DNA of 64,000 bases, taken from an uncultured Ruminococcus sp. (lineage in GTDB: Bacteria > Bacillota > Clostridia > Oscillospirales > Acutalibacteraceae). The notes below the pieces were generated by a model that was not told the DNA's origin, ran no database searches, and saw only the letters and a list, made by a program, of their open reading frames with translations. Shown here piece after piece: positions 25,381 through 34,061 of this stretch (within the stretch, counting starts at the first letter, position 1; every line of letters starts with the position of its first letter). Position numbers and translations under genes: made by a program. The DNA lies in contig CADBWP010000001.1 in NCBI GenBank assembly GCA_902798365.1, forward strand, positions 1 through 64,000, given 5' to 3'.

Positions 25381-26046
25381 TTAAATATCAGCGGTCTGAG
25401 GTTCACCGAGGAAGAAGCCCTCGGAAAAAGCGATCCTGCGGATAAAATCGGTCATCCTTTCCATGGAGCTTGTGACCGTCATAAAGGTTTCGCAGTGGTT
25501 TATATCTATCATTACATCCTTGGAAGGAAACAGAGCGCGCATAAAGGTGTTGCCCGAAAGCGAGCAAAGGCTGTCGGCAAACTGCTTCGGGTCGGGATTA
25601 AGCTGCCATGAGCAGCAGTTGTCAAAGGAAACCGCCATGTCATAGTAGCAGTTGAGCTTTAAAAGCACCTCTGCCTGTCTGAGACGTATCCGCTTCATCT
25701 GCACGGGCTTTCTGAAGTATTTATCAACTGCGAAATACTGTCCGCCGGCGTCGTTCGGAACAGGTATGGGCAGAATATCGGCAATGCGGTACGGCAGGTC
25801 GATCAGGCTTTTTATCAGCTCGCTGCATTGGTCATCCATTGCTTCGCCGGAAGCCGGCGATGAGAGCACCTCGATTTTGTCTATGTCGGAAAGGAATATA
25901 TGCGTTTCATCAAGCAAAATGCTCTCTTCCTCAATATCGAAAACATCGAGCCCGTAGCCCGGCGGAAAAACCTCGGCAAAGCCCTCAAACACCTCGCCGT
26001 CGGTGGTAATAAGCTTTATTTTCTTACCGTCGTAGCGTGACAGCAT
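25381..26046 (-). CDS. unrecognised protein with Sm-like N-terminus
   Basis: 221 aa from ATG 26046, with GGAG 9 nt upstream. The first 60 residues (YDGKKIKLITTDGEVFEGFA ... IFLSDIDKIEVL) look like an Sm/LSm fold: a strand-rich small barrel with the pattern G-K-x-V...G-x-V-x-E-G. The rest (60-221) is alpha/beta with several Cys and is not recognised. It heads the operon with hydrolase, MutS-like ATPase and patatin lipase. Confidence 0.65.
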   Translation of the reverse strand: MLSRYDGKKIKLITTDGEVFEGFAEVFPPGYGLDVFDIEEESILLDETHIFLSDIDKIEVLSSPASGEAMDDQCSELIKSLIDLPYRIADILPIPVPNDAGGQYFAVDKYFRKPVQMKRIRLRQAEVLLKLNCYYDMAVSFDNCCSWQLNPDPKQFADSLCSLSGNTFMRALFPSKDVMIDINHCETFMTVTSSMERMTDFIRRIAFSEGFFLGEPQTADI

Positions 26047-26697
26047 AATGATCATCTCCGTGTTTTATTATAACAATAGAATAACAAAAAGCTGCGTTTA
26101 AGTCAAGAGAGCCTTCATCATTACTAAATAAAAGACGGCAGTCGATGCTGCCGCCCCTTATAATAAGATTTGATTTATTTGTAACTGGTGTGCCTATCGA
26201 GTATTCCATTTCGTACTTGGCAAGATACTTTTGCAGGTCGGTCGCGTCGTTTATGTCGATGAACCCGTCGCCGCTGACGTCGGCAACATGATCATAAATG
26301 CCCTGTAAAAGCTCGTATTCAGCAAGATGGCGCTGAATTTGCGTTACATCGTAAATGCTGATAATATCGTCGCCGTTTACGTCGCCGAGTTTTACGCCGT
26401 CGAGCAACACGTAGCTTATGCCTTTATTCAGCGCATAGTTATGGGCATATGTGCCGTAATAAACGCCGAGCGTAAGGTTTTCGTCGCCGTCAAACGCGTT
26501 TGGCGCAATGTAGCTTACCGTATCGAGCAGCTCAAGATATTCAAGCGAGGTGCAGTCTGCAAAGGCGCGGCTTTGAATAGAGCTATGATAAGCGCCGAGA
26601 CGGACATTTACAAGCGACGAACATTTGTAAAAGCACTCTACGGGAACTTTGAATTGATAGTTTGTATTGCCGGTTAAACTTGATATTTCTTGTGTTC
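26024..26697 (-). pseudogene. 5'-truncated BspA-type LRR plus dockerin protein
   Basis: Read on the minus strand from just below an in-frame stop at 26697, the frame is open but has no start codon until an internal GTG at 26410. The upstream part is BspA leucine-rich repeat (FYKCSSLVNVRLGAY, AFADCTSLEYLELLDTVSYI), followed by two dockerin repeats (GDVNGDDIISIYDVTQIQRH and ADVSGDGFIDINDATDLQKY). The signal peptide and most repeats are lost. The end overlaps the next gene by 23 nt, so the tail may be read-through. It is the remnant of a secreted, probably surface-anchored protein. Confidence 0.75.
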
Positions 26698-26820
26698 CGT
26701 GCTACAATTAGGGTTGTCCATAGTGATGATTCCTTTCGAATTGGTGAGCGCAAACTCAATTCTACTACAGAATCGTCCCTATGGACTATTTATTTTATTG
26801 TTGCAACCTCATTTTACAAT
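26674..26820 (-). mobile_element. possible 5' scrap of an insertion sequence
   Basis: On the minus strand, AAAGGA is followed by an ATG at 26721 and 15 codons reading MDNPNCSTEHKKYQV, then the frame stops where the LRR remnant begins. The peptide resembles my memory of N-termini of IS30-type transposases from clostridia, and the sequence upstream looks like a leader. The rest of the element and its terminal repeats are absent. This is a weak call made without a search. Confidence 0.3.
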
Positions 26821-26897
26821 GCGCCTTTATATTATTTTCATGGATTGCAAGACTTTGCGGTGATTTTTATGCCCCGGCGGATGTTTTAAGTCTTTTA

Positions 26898-26937
26898 CAG
26901 AAAAAAAGAACAGCCGACCGTTGACGGAGGGCTGTTC
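26898..26937 (-). terminator. terminator of the phosphatase gene
   Basis: On the minus strand, stem GAACAGCC / GGCTGTTC (26908-26915 with 26930-26937) followed by TTTTTTT, 23 nt after the phosphatase stop. Confidence 0.8.
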
Positions 26938-26959
26938 AGCTTGTGGTATTATTTACTTG

Positions 26960-28414
26960 TCAGTCGGATGTGCCGTTATATTTCAGGCAAAGCATTGTGA
27001 TGTCGTCAAACTGCTCGGCGTCGCCGGCAAATGCCGAAACCTCATTGCGCACCGTTGCAAGGAGCTGCCTGGGAGCTTCGCCGGGGTTTTTGTTGAGCGC
27101 AGCAACCATGCGTTCCGTTCCGAACTGCTCTTCATCGATGTTGATAGCCTCGGGTACGCCGTCGGTGTAGAGAAACAGCGAATCGCCGGGGCTGAGGTTG
27201 ATCTCGTAGTTTTTGTATTTTACTCCTGCCAATCCGCCCACAACAAAGCCGTGCTTGTCCTTTACAAGCTCGTAATCGCCGCCGTTTTGGCGGATGACCG
27301 GGTATTCGTGACCCGCGTTGGCGGCTGTTATTTTGCCTGTGGTTATGTCGAGGATACCGAGCCAGACGGTTACAAACATGTCTGCCTTGTTGCTGCCGCA
27401 GATGCGGTCGTTTACAAACTGCAATATCTCGGCAGGAGTGCCGCCCATTACCGCTCTGTCGTTTATCAGGATCTTGGACGCCATCATAAACAGAGCCGCG
27501 GGAACACCCTTGCCCGAAACGTCTGCCATTACCAGGGCAAGGTGTTTGTCGTCGATAAGAAAGAAGTCGTAAAAGTCGCCGCCCACCTCTTTGGCGGTGA
27601 ACATTGCGCCATACACGTCAAACTCGCTTTTCTCGGGAAAGGCGGGAAAAATAGTGGGCACCATGCTGTTTTGAATCTGGGTGGCGGTGTTGAGCTCCGC
27701 CTTGGCGCTCGCCTCGGCGCGAGAGATCTCGTCCTGCCTGAGCACCATATCATGGCCGTATTTTGCTATGCACACCGAGATAAAGCTGATCACAGAAAAC
27801 CCGAGAAGTCTGGGCAGAAAGCCGTTTATGAGCATCCATACCGACACCTTGGCGGCGTCAACGCCCAGCGCAGTTACCGAAGATCGCAAGCCGTTTTTTA
27901 TTACGAGCACGGTGCCGTCTTCCAAGGGGGGATAAAAATTGAGGTCGATAATGCCGAAGTGCACGGTAAGCACGCAAGCCGCCGCAAGCAGCAGCACCGA
28001 CATTATTGTGACCATGATGGTGAGCCCCTTGGAAAAATAGCGGCTTGAAAGCAGCACGGGCAAGGTTATTATAAGTATGACGTTGTGGTTTAGAACGGCA
28101 AAAAGCTGTGTGCAAATCAAAAGCAGAGTAAACAGCATTACGTATTTGAGCCAGCGCTTTTTTCCGTGAAACTTGTAAAACAGCGCAACGGGCACAGCAA
28201 ACTCGACTGTGCCGGCAATTGCAGTAACGGTCATTCTGTACTGAGCCACCTTGAATACCCCGGCAAGATTGAGCGCCCATGAGGCGATGAGTATTGCCGC
28301 GCACACAAAGATGACAAACATTGACAGGCGGTTTGCCTCGTATTCGTTTTGCTCAAATACCGCCTTTGTTTCTTTGGATTCGTATATTTTGAAATAATTC
28401 TTTATATCTGCCAT
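26960..28414 (-). CDS. membrane-bound PP2C (SpoIIE/RsbU-type) serine phosphatase
   Basis: 484 aa. Residues 30-225 hold six or so membrane helices. A short coiled linker (RQDEISRAEASAKAELNTATQIQNSMVPTIFP, in part) leads to the SpoIIE phosphatase domain, with metal-site motifs GGDFYDFF, MADVSGKGVPAALFM, AGHEYPVI and LFLYTDGVPEA. Such enzymes dephosphorylate an anti-sigma-factor antagonist in partner switching. It follows an RsbW-like kinase by 5 nt; no RsbV-like antagonist is in the window. Confidence 0.87.
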   Translation of the reverse strand: MADIKNYFKIYESKETKAVFEQNEYEANRLSMFVIFVCAAILIASWALNLAGVFKVAQYRMTVTAIAGTVEFAVPVALFYKFHGKKRWLKYVMLFTLLLICTQLFAVLNHNVILIITLPVLLSSRYFSKGLTIMVTIMSVLLLAAACVLTVHFGIIDLNFYPPLEDGTVLVIKNGLRSSVTALGVDAAKVSVWMLINGFLPRLLGFSVISFISVCIAKYGHDMVLRQDEISRAEASAKAELNTATQIQNSMVPTIFPAFPEKSEFDVYGAMFTAKEVGGDFYDFFLIDDKHLALVMADVSGKGVPAALFMMASKILINDRAVMGGTPAEILQFVNDRICGSNKADMFVTVWLGILDITTGKITAANAGHEYPVIRQNGGDYELVKDKHGFVVGGLAGVKYKNYEINLSPGDSLFLYTDGVPEAINIDEEQFGTERMVAALNKNPGEAPRQLLATVRNEVSAFAGDAEQFDDITMLCLKYNGTSD

Positions 28415-28419
28415 TTTGC

Positions 28420-28830
28420 TTACCCCAGCTTCTTTTTTATCATCAGGACATTATGCCCCTCGCGGTATTCGTATTCTATCATGTCCATGGTCTTTTTTAC
28501 AAGAAAAATGCCCAGACCGCCCACGGTGCGCTCCTCTGCCGAAAGCGTTACGTCGGGATCCGCCTTTTCAAGCGGATTGAACGGCTTGCCGTTGTCTATA
28601 AATGTTATTATCACGGCAAGCGGCTCCTGTTCGACCTCGAGCCGCACAGTCGCGCTGCCCGTGTGGCTGTCATAGGCATAGCGCGCTATGTTGCCGAACA
28701 GCTCGTCTATGGCGACGTCTATCTGCACCTCTGCCTTCATGGGGCACCCGAGGGCTTCAAGCTCGTCGTTGACAAAGCCCGTTACCTTTTCTATGTTTTC
28801 TATTGCGGCTTTAACGGTAAGCTCTTTCAT
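28420..28830 (-). CDS. RsbW/SpoIIAB-like anti-sigma factor kinase (HATPase_c_2)
   Basis: 136 aa. N box IDVAIDELFGNIARYAY, G1 box ITFIDNGKPFNPL and G2 GGLGIFLVKKTMD define a GHKL ATPase of the RsbW type. It would phosphorylate an STAS antagonist and may bind a sigma factor. GGAGAGG precedes the ATG. Together with the phosphatase just downstream it forms the core of a partner-switching module. Confidence 0.87.
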   Translation of the reverse strand: MKELTVKAAIENIEKVTGFVNDELEALGCPMKAEVQIDVAIDELFGNIARYAYDSHTGSATVRLEVEQEPLAVIITFIDNGKPFNPLEKADPDVTLSAEERTVGGLGIFLVKKTMDMIEYEYREGHNVLMIKKKLG

Positions 28831-28874
28831 ACCAAACCTCTCCTGTCTGTTTTAGTAGTGAATAATGAAAGATA

Positions 28875-30233
28875 TCAAGTTCTTGTAAGCAAAGCTACGC
28901 TCTCCACATGTGCCGTTCGGGGGAACATATCCACGGGCGTTACCTCTTGTGTTTGGTAGCCCATGGCGGCAAAGTCCTTTAGATCTCTTGCAAGGGTTGC
29001 CGGGTCGCAGGACACATACACCACACGCTTGGGAGCCATTTGGGCTATGGTTTGGATAAGCCCCGGTGAGCAGCCCTTTCGGGGCGGATCGAGTATGACA
29101 ACGTCGGGGCGCACGCCCTCTTCTTTGAGCCGCTGTGCAGCCTGCGGCGCGTCGGCACACATAAAGCGCGCGTTGCATATACTGTTAACCGCAGCGTTGT
29201 GCTCGGCGTCGCGCACCGCGTCCTCTATTATTTCTACACCGATAAGCTGTTTGCAGTCCTTTGCCATCGTGAGCCCTATGGTGCCCGTGCCGCAGTACAG
29301 GTCAAGCAAAACCTCGCTGCCGCCAAGGCACGCGTACTCACGCGCCTTGGCGTAGAGCCGCTCTGCCTGCGCACGGTTCACCTGCCAGAAGGAGAAGGGC
29401 GAGATCTTGAATCGCAGTCCGCAAAGCTCGTCGGTTATAAAGCCGCTGCCGTATGCCACACGGTTTTTGCTGCCGAGGATAACATTTGTTTTTTCTCTGT
29501 TAGAATTAAAAACCACGGTCTTGAGGTTTGGCAGCTCCCGTCGCAGCATTTGAATAAGCATGTCCTCGTGCTTAAGTCCGTTTCCGTTTACAACATAGCA
29601 CACCATAAGCTCGTCGGTGATCTCGCCGTAACGGATATACAGGTGCCGCAGCCTTCCCCTGCCCGTCTGCTCGTCATAAATCTCAACGCCTGTAAGGCGT
29701 ATAAATTCGCGCGTAACGTCCATAACGGTCTTAAAGACCGTTGGTTGCAGCGCGCAGTCGGTGCAGTCCGTGACCCTGTGGCTGTGAAAGGCGTAAAAGC
29801 CCATGGTAACGCCGCCGTCGGGTGATTTGCCGAAGGGAAGTTGAGCCTTGTTGCGGTAGCGGCAGGTGCGCTGTGACGGGATGACGGGCATAAAGCTTGT
29901 GCTTATTCCGCCTATGCGCTGCACGGCGTCGCGCACCTTTTGCTCCTTTACGGCGCACTCCGCGGCGTAGGTTATGTGCCTCCACACGCAGCCGCCGCAT
30001 TTTTGATACTGAGGACAGTCCGGCTCAATGCGTGCGGGCGAGGGTGTTACAAGCTCCTCAAGCCTTGCGAACGCATAGGTTTTTTTCACCTTTAAAATCT
30101 TTACACGGGCGGTATCCCCTATCGCTGTCATGGGCACAAACACCGCTGTGCCGTCGGGCGTTCTGCCCACTCCGCTGCCCTCTGAGGTAGCAGAGGTTAT
30201 GTCAAGCGTGATGATGTCGTTTTTCTTTAACAT
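28875..30233 (-). CDS. rlmD: 23S rRNA (uracil-5-)-methyltransferase RlmD/RumA type
   Basis: 452 aa. N-terminal TRAM domain (about 1-58), Fe-S cysteines in CPQYQKCGGCVW, SAM motif LLDLYCGTGTIGL and catalytic Cys in VYVSCDPATLARDL. It makes m5U in 23S rRNA or, in some Firmicutes, is a paralog with RlmCD activity at U747 and U1939. Substrate between these is not decided by sequence here. Confidence 0.9.
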   Translation of the reverse strand: MLKKNDIITLDITSATSEGSGVGRTPDGTAVFVPMTAIGDTARVKILKVKKTYAFARLEELVTPSPARIEPDCPQYQKCGGCVWRHITYAAECAVKEQKVRDAVQRIGGISTSFMPVIPSQRTCRYRNKAQLPFGKSPDGGVTMGFYAFHSHRVTDCTDCALQPTVFKTVMDVTREFIRLTGVEIYDEQTGRGRLRHLYIRYGEITDELMVCYVVNGNGLKHEDMLIQMLRRELPNLKTVVFNSNREKTNVILGSKNRVAYGSGFITDELCGLRFKISPFSFWQVNRAQAERLYAKAREYACLGGSEVLLDLYCGTGTIGLTMAKDCKQLIGVEIIEDAVRDAEHNAAVNSICNARFMCADAPQAAQRLKEEGVRPDVVILDPPRKGCSPGLIQTIAQMAPKRVVYVSCDPATLARDLKDFAAMGYQTQEVTPVDMFPRTAHVESVALLTRT

Positions 30234-30377
30234 GTATATTTCCTTTTCAGAATAATAAATGAATCCATCTCAGCAAAATATAGTTATATTCTACCATTAT
30301 CGGTTCGATTTGGCAATAAAACAGGGATAAAATCTTGAAATTTTCAAATAGGTATTTATTTTTCCGCCTGTTTGCCT

Positions 30378-30383
30378 TATAAT
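30378..30383 (+). promoter_or_regulatory. -10 box TATAAT upstream of murC
   Basis: TATAAT 49 nt before the murC start; the -35 position (30355-30360, TTTATT) is poor, so an activator or weak basal activity is possible. Confidence 0.45.
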
Positions 30384-30426
30384 AAGACTGTAAATAGCAT
30401 ATATCATATGAAACGGAGTGTGTGTT

Positions 30427-31812
30427 GTGAACTACGACGAACTGCTTAACAGTATAAAAAGAATACATTTTATAGGTATAGGCGGAAGCGGCATGTGCCC
30501 CATCGCCGAAATACTTATGAGCGAGGGCTTTGAGATCTCGGGCTCTGACATGAACGAGGGCGAGACCCTTGACAAAATGAAAAGCTACGGCATACCCGTG
30601 TATATGGGACACGCCGCAGAAAACATAAAGGGCGCCCAGCTTGTTGTGTATTCCGCCGCGATAAAAGAGACCAACCCCGAAAGACAGGCTGCCGCCGAGC
30701 AGGGTATTCCCTGCATTGAACGCAGCGTTATGCTGGGCGTGGTAACAAGACGCTACAAAAGGAGCATTGCGGTGTCGGGAACTCACGGCAAAACCACCAC
30801 AACCGCCATGCTGTCGCAGATACTTATAGGAAGCGGCTTTGACCCGTCGGCGATAATCGGCGGCAAGCTTCCGTTTATCGGCGGCAACAGCTATGTGGGT
30901 CAGAGCGACATCATCGTGTGCGAGGCGTGCGAGTATGTTGACACGTTTTTGGAGCTGAACCCGTTTATCTCGATAATCCTCAACGTAGATGCCGATCATC
31001 TTGATTACTTTAAAAACCTTGACAACATCAAAAAGTCCTTCAACAAATTTGCAAAGCAGACCACGGGGCTTTTGGTGCTAAACGGCGACGACGCAAACAC
31101 CATGGACTGCGTAAGCGACGTTGCGCTTGAAAAAATAACCTACGGCTTTGGTGAGGACTGCGATTACCGCGCCGTGAATGTGAGCGCCGACAAGGGCGTG
31201 CACGAGCAGTTTGACCTGCTGTACAAGGGCGAAAAGATAACCGACATAAAGCTTATTGTGCCCGGAAAGCACAACATATATAACGCTCTTGCTGCGGCGG
31301 CGACGGCGCATTATCTGGGAGCCACTCCGGCGGAGATCTCGGAAAACCTGCACAAATTCGGCGGCGTTCACAGACGCTTTGAGATTTTGGGAACGCCCTG
31401 CGGCATAACCGTAGCCGACGACTTTGCCCATCACCCCACCGAGCTGACCGTGACGCTGAACGCCGCAATGAACATGGGCTTTAACAAGGTATGGGCGGTG
31501 TTCCAGCCGCACACCTTCTCACGCACCGCCATGCTGCTTGACGACTTTGCCGAGGCGCTCAAGATCCCCGACAAGGCTGTTATTTCCGAGATTCTGCCCG
31601 TGCGCGAAACAAACACCTACAACATTTATTCGCGCGACCTGGGCGCAAAGGTGCCCGGCTCGATCTGCCTTGACACCTTTGAGGAGATCACCGATTATGT
31701 GTGCAAAAACGCCAAGGAGGGCGACCTGATTCTAACCATGGGCGGCGGCAACGTGTATATGTGCGCAAACATGATCTATAAACAGCTGAAATACATGGAA
31801 GAAAACAATTAA
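30427..31812 (+). CDS. murC: UDP-N-acetylmuramate--L-alanine ligase
   Basis: 461 aa from the GTG at 30427 (MNYDELLNS), which has GGAG 8 nt upstream; another GTG lies 9 nt earlier. Domains: Rossmann-like IHFIGIGGSGMCPIAEIL, ATP loop SGTHGKTTTTAMLS (about residue 118), VDADHLDYF and C-terminal VADDFAHHPTELTVTL. It adds L-Ala to UDP-MurNAc in cytosolic peptidoglycan synthesis. Its stop codon lies in the first three bases of the MITE-like repeat at 31810, so the repeat inserted at or replaced the 3' end. Confidence 0.95.
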   Translation: MNYDELLNSIKRIHFIGIGGSGMCPIAEILMSEGFEISGSDMNEGETLDKMKSYGIPVYMGHAAENIKGAQLVVYSAAIKETNPERQAAAEQGIPCIERSVMLGVVTRRYKRSIAVSGTHGKTTTTAMLSQILIGSGFDPSAIIGGKLPFIGGNSYVGQSDIIVCEACEYVDTFLELNPFISIILNVDADHLDYFKNLDNIKKSFNKFAKQTTGLLVLNGDDANTMDCVSDVALEKITYGFGEDCDYRAVNVSADKGVHEQFDLLYKGEKITDIKLIVPGKHNIYNALAAAATAHYLGATPAEISENLHKFGGVHRRFEILGTPCGITVADDFAHHPTELTVTLNAAMNMGFNKVWAVFQPHTFSRTAMLLDDFAEALKIPDKAVISEILPVRETNTYNIYSRDLGAKVPGSICLDTFEEITDYVCKNAKEGDLILTMGGGNVYMCANMIYKQLKYMEENN

Positions 31813-31943
31813 GGCAACACCGCACAATTCAAGGCGCACGGCTTGCTTGAATATTGTTCCGTCAGCTTGCCCAAAAAATCTCGGCAAGGCGACAGCCTTA
31901 CCTCTGTGCAATCCGCACACCTGAATTATGCGGTATTGCCTTA
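31810..31943 (-). repeat. MITE-like repeat, copy 2 (134 bp)
   Basis: Reverse-complement of the family seen at 7447-7572: on the minus strand it begins TAAGGCAATACCGCATAATT and continues CAGGTGTGCGGATTGC. The inner hairpin GGTAAGGC / GCCTTGCC is kept; the middle third differs. The outer ends are imperfect inverted repeats. It starts exactly at the murC stop codon. Confidence 0.85.
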
Positions 31944-31961
31944 AGTTTTTTACCATAAAGA

Positions 31962-31994
31962 CCGACCCCGGACAGCGTATGTGTCCGGGGTCGG
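31962..31994 (+). terminator. strong hairpin after murC and the repeat
   Basis: Perfect 13-bp stem CCGACCCCGGACA / TGTCCGGGGTCGG with a 7-nt loop, followed by CTCTTT. It likely ends murC transcripts. Confidence 0.75.
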
Positions 31995-32013
31995 CTCTTT
32001 AAGGAGATATTTA

Positions 32014-32112
32014 ATGAAAAAAACTGAGGTATTATCAGTATCATGCGGGATATGTCCCGTTCTGTGCAATACGTTACCAGTTGATAAGATCCTGCCAGAG
32101 ATAATCGTTTGA
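32014..32112 (+). CDS. possible 32-aa peptide with a Cys cluster
   Basis: AAGGAG lies 8 nt before an ATG; the frame reads MKKTEVLSVSCGICPVLCNT and stops at 32110. Its 3' part overlaps the end of htrA on the other strand. The strong Shine-Dalgarno is the main support; the strong hairpin just upstream could end transcription before it. No family recognised; low certainty. Confidence 0.3.
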   Translation: MKKTEVLSVSCGICPVLCNTLPVDKILPEIIV

Positions 32113-33747
32113 CTGATAGTCCTTGTAGCCCTGAGAATCCTGATCGCCGGGCTTTACGGTGGGAACATACTCGGTAAGGGTGAGGTTGACAGTCTCGGTA
32201 GAGCGTCCGCCGTTGCGTGATATGGTAAATGCCGCTGTGTCGCCCACCTTGGCGTTTTCAAGAGCCTTGGTTATCTCGGAGGAGGACGAAACCTCTGTTC
32301 CGTTGACCGAGATTATGCGGTCGCCCGACTTAAAGCCCGCGCTCTCTGCGTTTGAGCCGCTCTTTACCGAAAGCACATAGCAGCCGAGCTGGTTTACATT
32401 ATAATAGAAAGCGGTGTCGTAGGAATTTATATCTACAAACTCCATGCCGAGGTCTATCTTGCCTGTGACATAGCCGTAATCCTTGAGGTCTTTAATGATG
32501 TTGAGCACGTTGTTTACGGGAATTGCAAAGGCTATGCCCTCTACCTCGGTTGCGCTGTCCTTGGCGTTTACAATGCCCACAAGCTCGCCGTTGGCGTTGA
32601 ACAGTCCGCCGCCCGAGTTGCCGGGGCTTATCTGAGCGTTGGTCTGCAAAAGGGTCATCTGCTTGCCCTCTATGTTAACCTCACGTGCAAGGGCGCTTAT
32701 TATGCCGTCGGTAACGGTTCCGCCGAGGGTGCCCAAAGGATTGCCGATGGCTACAACATAGTCGCCCACAACAAGGTCGCTGCTGTTGCCGAAGGTCGCC
32801 GCCGAAAGACCCGACGCGTCGATCTTGATAAGCGCGATGTCGTTGTCCTCGTCGCTGCCGATAAGCTGCGCATCGTAGGTGGTTGTGCCGTCGCGCAGGG
32901 TGACGGTTATCTTGTTGGCGCCGTCAATAACGTGGTGGTTAGTGACGATATAGCCGTCCTCCGAGATTATTACGCCCGAGCCTGCGCCCTGGGTAACATA
33001 CTGGCGCGCAAAGCTGCCTGTCGTTACGCTCTCGGTCTGTATCTCAACCACGCTGTTGGCGGTCTTTTTTACTATATCGGACGTTGTAACGGTCGTGGTC
33101 TCGCCCGAAGAGGCATTTGTCGCGCCGGTTTCGCTGTCTGATTTTGCCGCAACCTGATTGATGGTCATGCTGCTGCCCGAAGCTCCTGCGGAGCTGCCCT
33201 TGTTCATGTTGGAGGCGATAAGTCCGCCGCCGAAGCCTATGGCGGAGGAGCCGAGCACCGCTATAGCGAGAGCAGCCGCTACAAAGCCTCTGGAGGCGCC
33301 CTTTTTCTCGCGCTTTTTCTTTTGCTTTTTCTGCGCGGGCTGAGCCGTCTGAGCCGGTGCCGAATACTGCGGAGCCTGACGGTAGCCGTAATTGCCTGCG
33401 TATGCGTTGTCGGCGTAATTTTCGGCAGAATAGAAGTTCTCGGTAAAGGAATCCGCCATGTTGGGCTGAGGTCTTACGTCCTCGGTGTGTGTCTGCGGCT
33501 CGTCATAGCTTTCCGCTGCGGGCTGTGCATAGGCGTTTTCGTAATTGTTGGGGTTGTGCGCGGCGTCGCTGTTGTTTCCGTTTATATAGGAATAGTGATA
33601 CTCGCCGCTGCGGTCCGATTCGGCGTTCCACTCGTAGGAGCCTTCCTCCTGCGCAGGCTGAGCTATGTCTTCAAAGGGCTCGGCTGCGGGTTCGTCTGCG
33701 TCGTGTGTGGTTCTGTTGTAAAAATCATCGTTGAAATAATCTGACAT
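32074..33747 (-). CDS. HtrA/DegP-type membrane-anchored serine protease with PDZ domain
   Basis: 557 aa from ATG 33747 with GGAGG 7 nt upstream. Residues 1-145 are a cytoplasmic, acidic, Tyr/Asn-rich disordered region ending in a Lys-rich stretch, then one membrane helix (about 155-180). The trypsin-like domain has the triad His272 (TNHHVI), Asp303 (DNDIALI) and Ser378 (GNSGGG); one PDZ domain follows. It degrades misfolded proteins outside the membrane. The long N-terminal tail is typical of clostridial HtrA but longer than in Bacillus. Confidence 0.92.
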   Translation of the reverse strand: MSDYFNDDFYNRTTHDADEPAAEPFEDIAQPAQEEGSYEWNAESDRSGEYHYSYINGNNSDAAHNPNNYENAYAQPAAESYDEPQTHTEDVRPQPNMADSFTENFYSAENYADNAYAGNYGYRQAPQYSAPAQTAQPAQKKQKKKREKKGASRGFVAAALAIAVLGSSAIGFGGGLIASNMNKGSSAGASGSSMTINQVAAKSDSETGATNASSGETTTVTTSDIVKKTANSVVEIQTESVTTGSFARQYVTQGAGSGVIISEDGYIVTNHHVIDGANKITVTLRDGTTTYDAQLIGSDEDNDIALIKIDASGLSAATFGNSSDLVVGDYVVAIGNPLGTLGGTVTDGIISALAREVNIEGKQMTLLQTNAQISPGNSGGGLFNANGELVGIVNAKDSATEVEGIAFAIPVNNVLNIIKDLKDYGYVTGKIDLGMEFVDINSYDTAFYYNVNQLGCYVLSVKSGSNAESAGFKSGDRIISVNGTEVSSSSEITKALENAKVGDTAAFTISRNGGRSTETVNLTLTEYVPTVKPGDQDSQGYKDYQSNDYLWQDLINW

Positions 33748-34061
33748 ATTTATTCCTCCCAACCGGCTGCCGTGATATATCGGAGCCGTTGTTTTTTATG
33801 TTGGACTAATAATAATACCCCAAAGTGAAAACTGTATGAAATAAGCTTGAAAAATGTTTGTTTTTTTCTGAAATAATGTGAAAAGCAAGAGTAATTATAT
33901 TCACAAAAACCGCAGGGCAATGCGGAACGGAAGTAAGTTGTGATACTATTATGTATCGCATGACATGCATACAGACAAAAGATAACCGAAAAGCGCGGAC
34001 GGATGTGCAGCTGCACACCCGTTCGCGCAAGGAGATGTATTGAAAAAACGGTGGATATCGG
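33748..34061. other. intergenic region without gene
   Basis: 314 nt upstream of htrA and downstream of the DUF4956 gene. It holds the terminator at 33993-34028 and AT-rich sequence where the htrA promoter must lie (TATTAT-like boxes around 33809-33817 on the minus strand), but no clear -35. No ORF with a ribosome site seen. Confidence 0.5.
33993..34028 (-). terminator. terminator of the VTC-DUF4956 operon
   Basis: Near-perfect 36-nt palindrome (stem of 17 bp with two mismatches: GCGCGGACGGATGTGCA against TGCACACCCGTTCGCGC) followed on the minus strand by TTTTCGG. Confidence 0.75.

Noticed and set aside
25354..28959. Long open frames on the plus strand opposite the minus-strand operons (for example 26921-28048)
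   Set aside because: They mirror the codon bias of the real genes, lack ribosome sites and have no protein family features.
31962..32112. Riboswitch or T-box upstream of a gene after murC
   Set aside because: Only one hairpin is seen and the next annotated gene is on the other strand; no specifier or conserved core.
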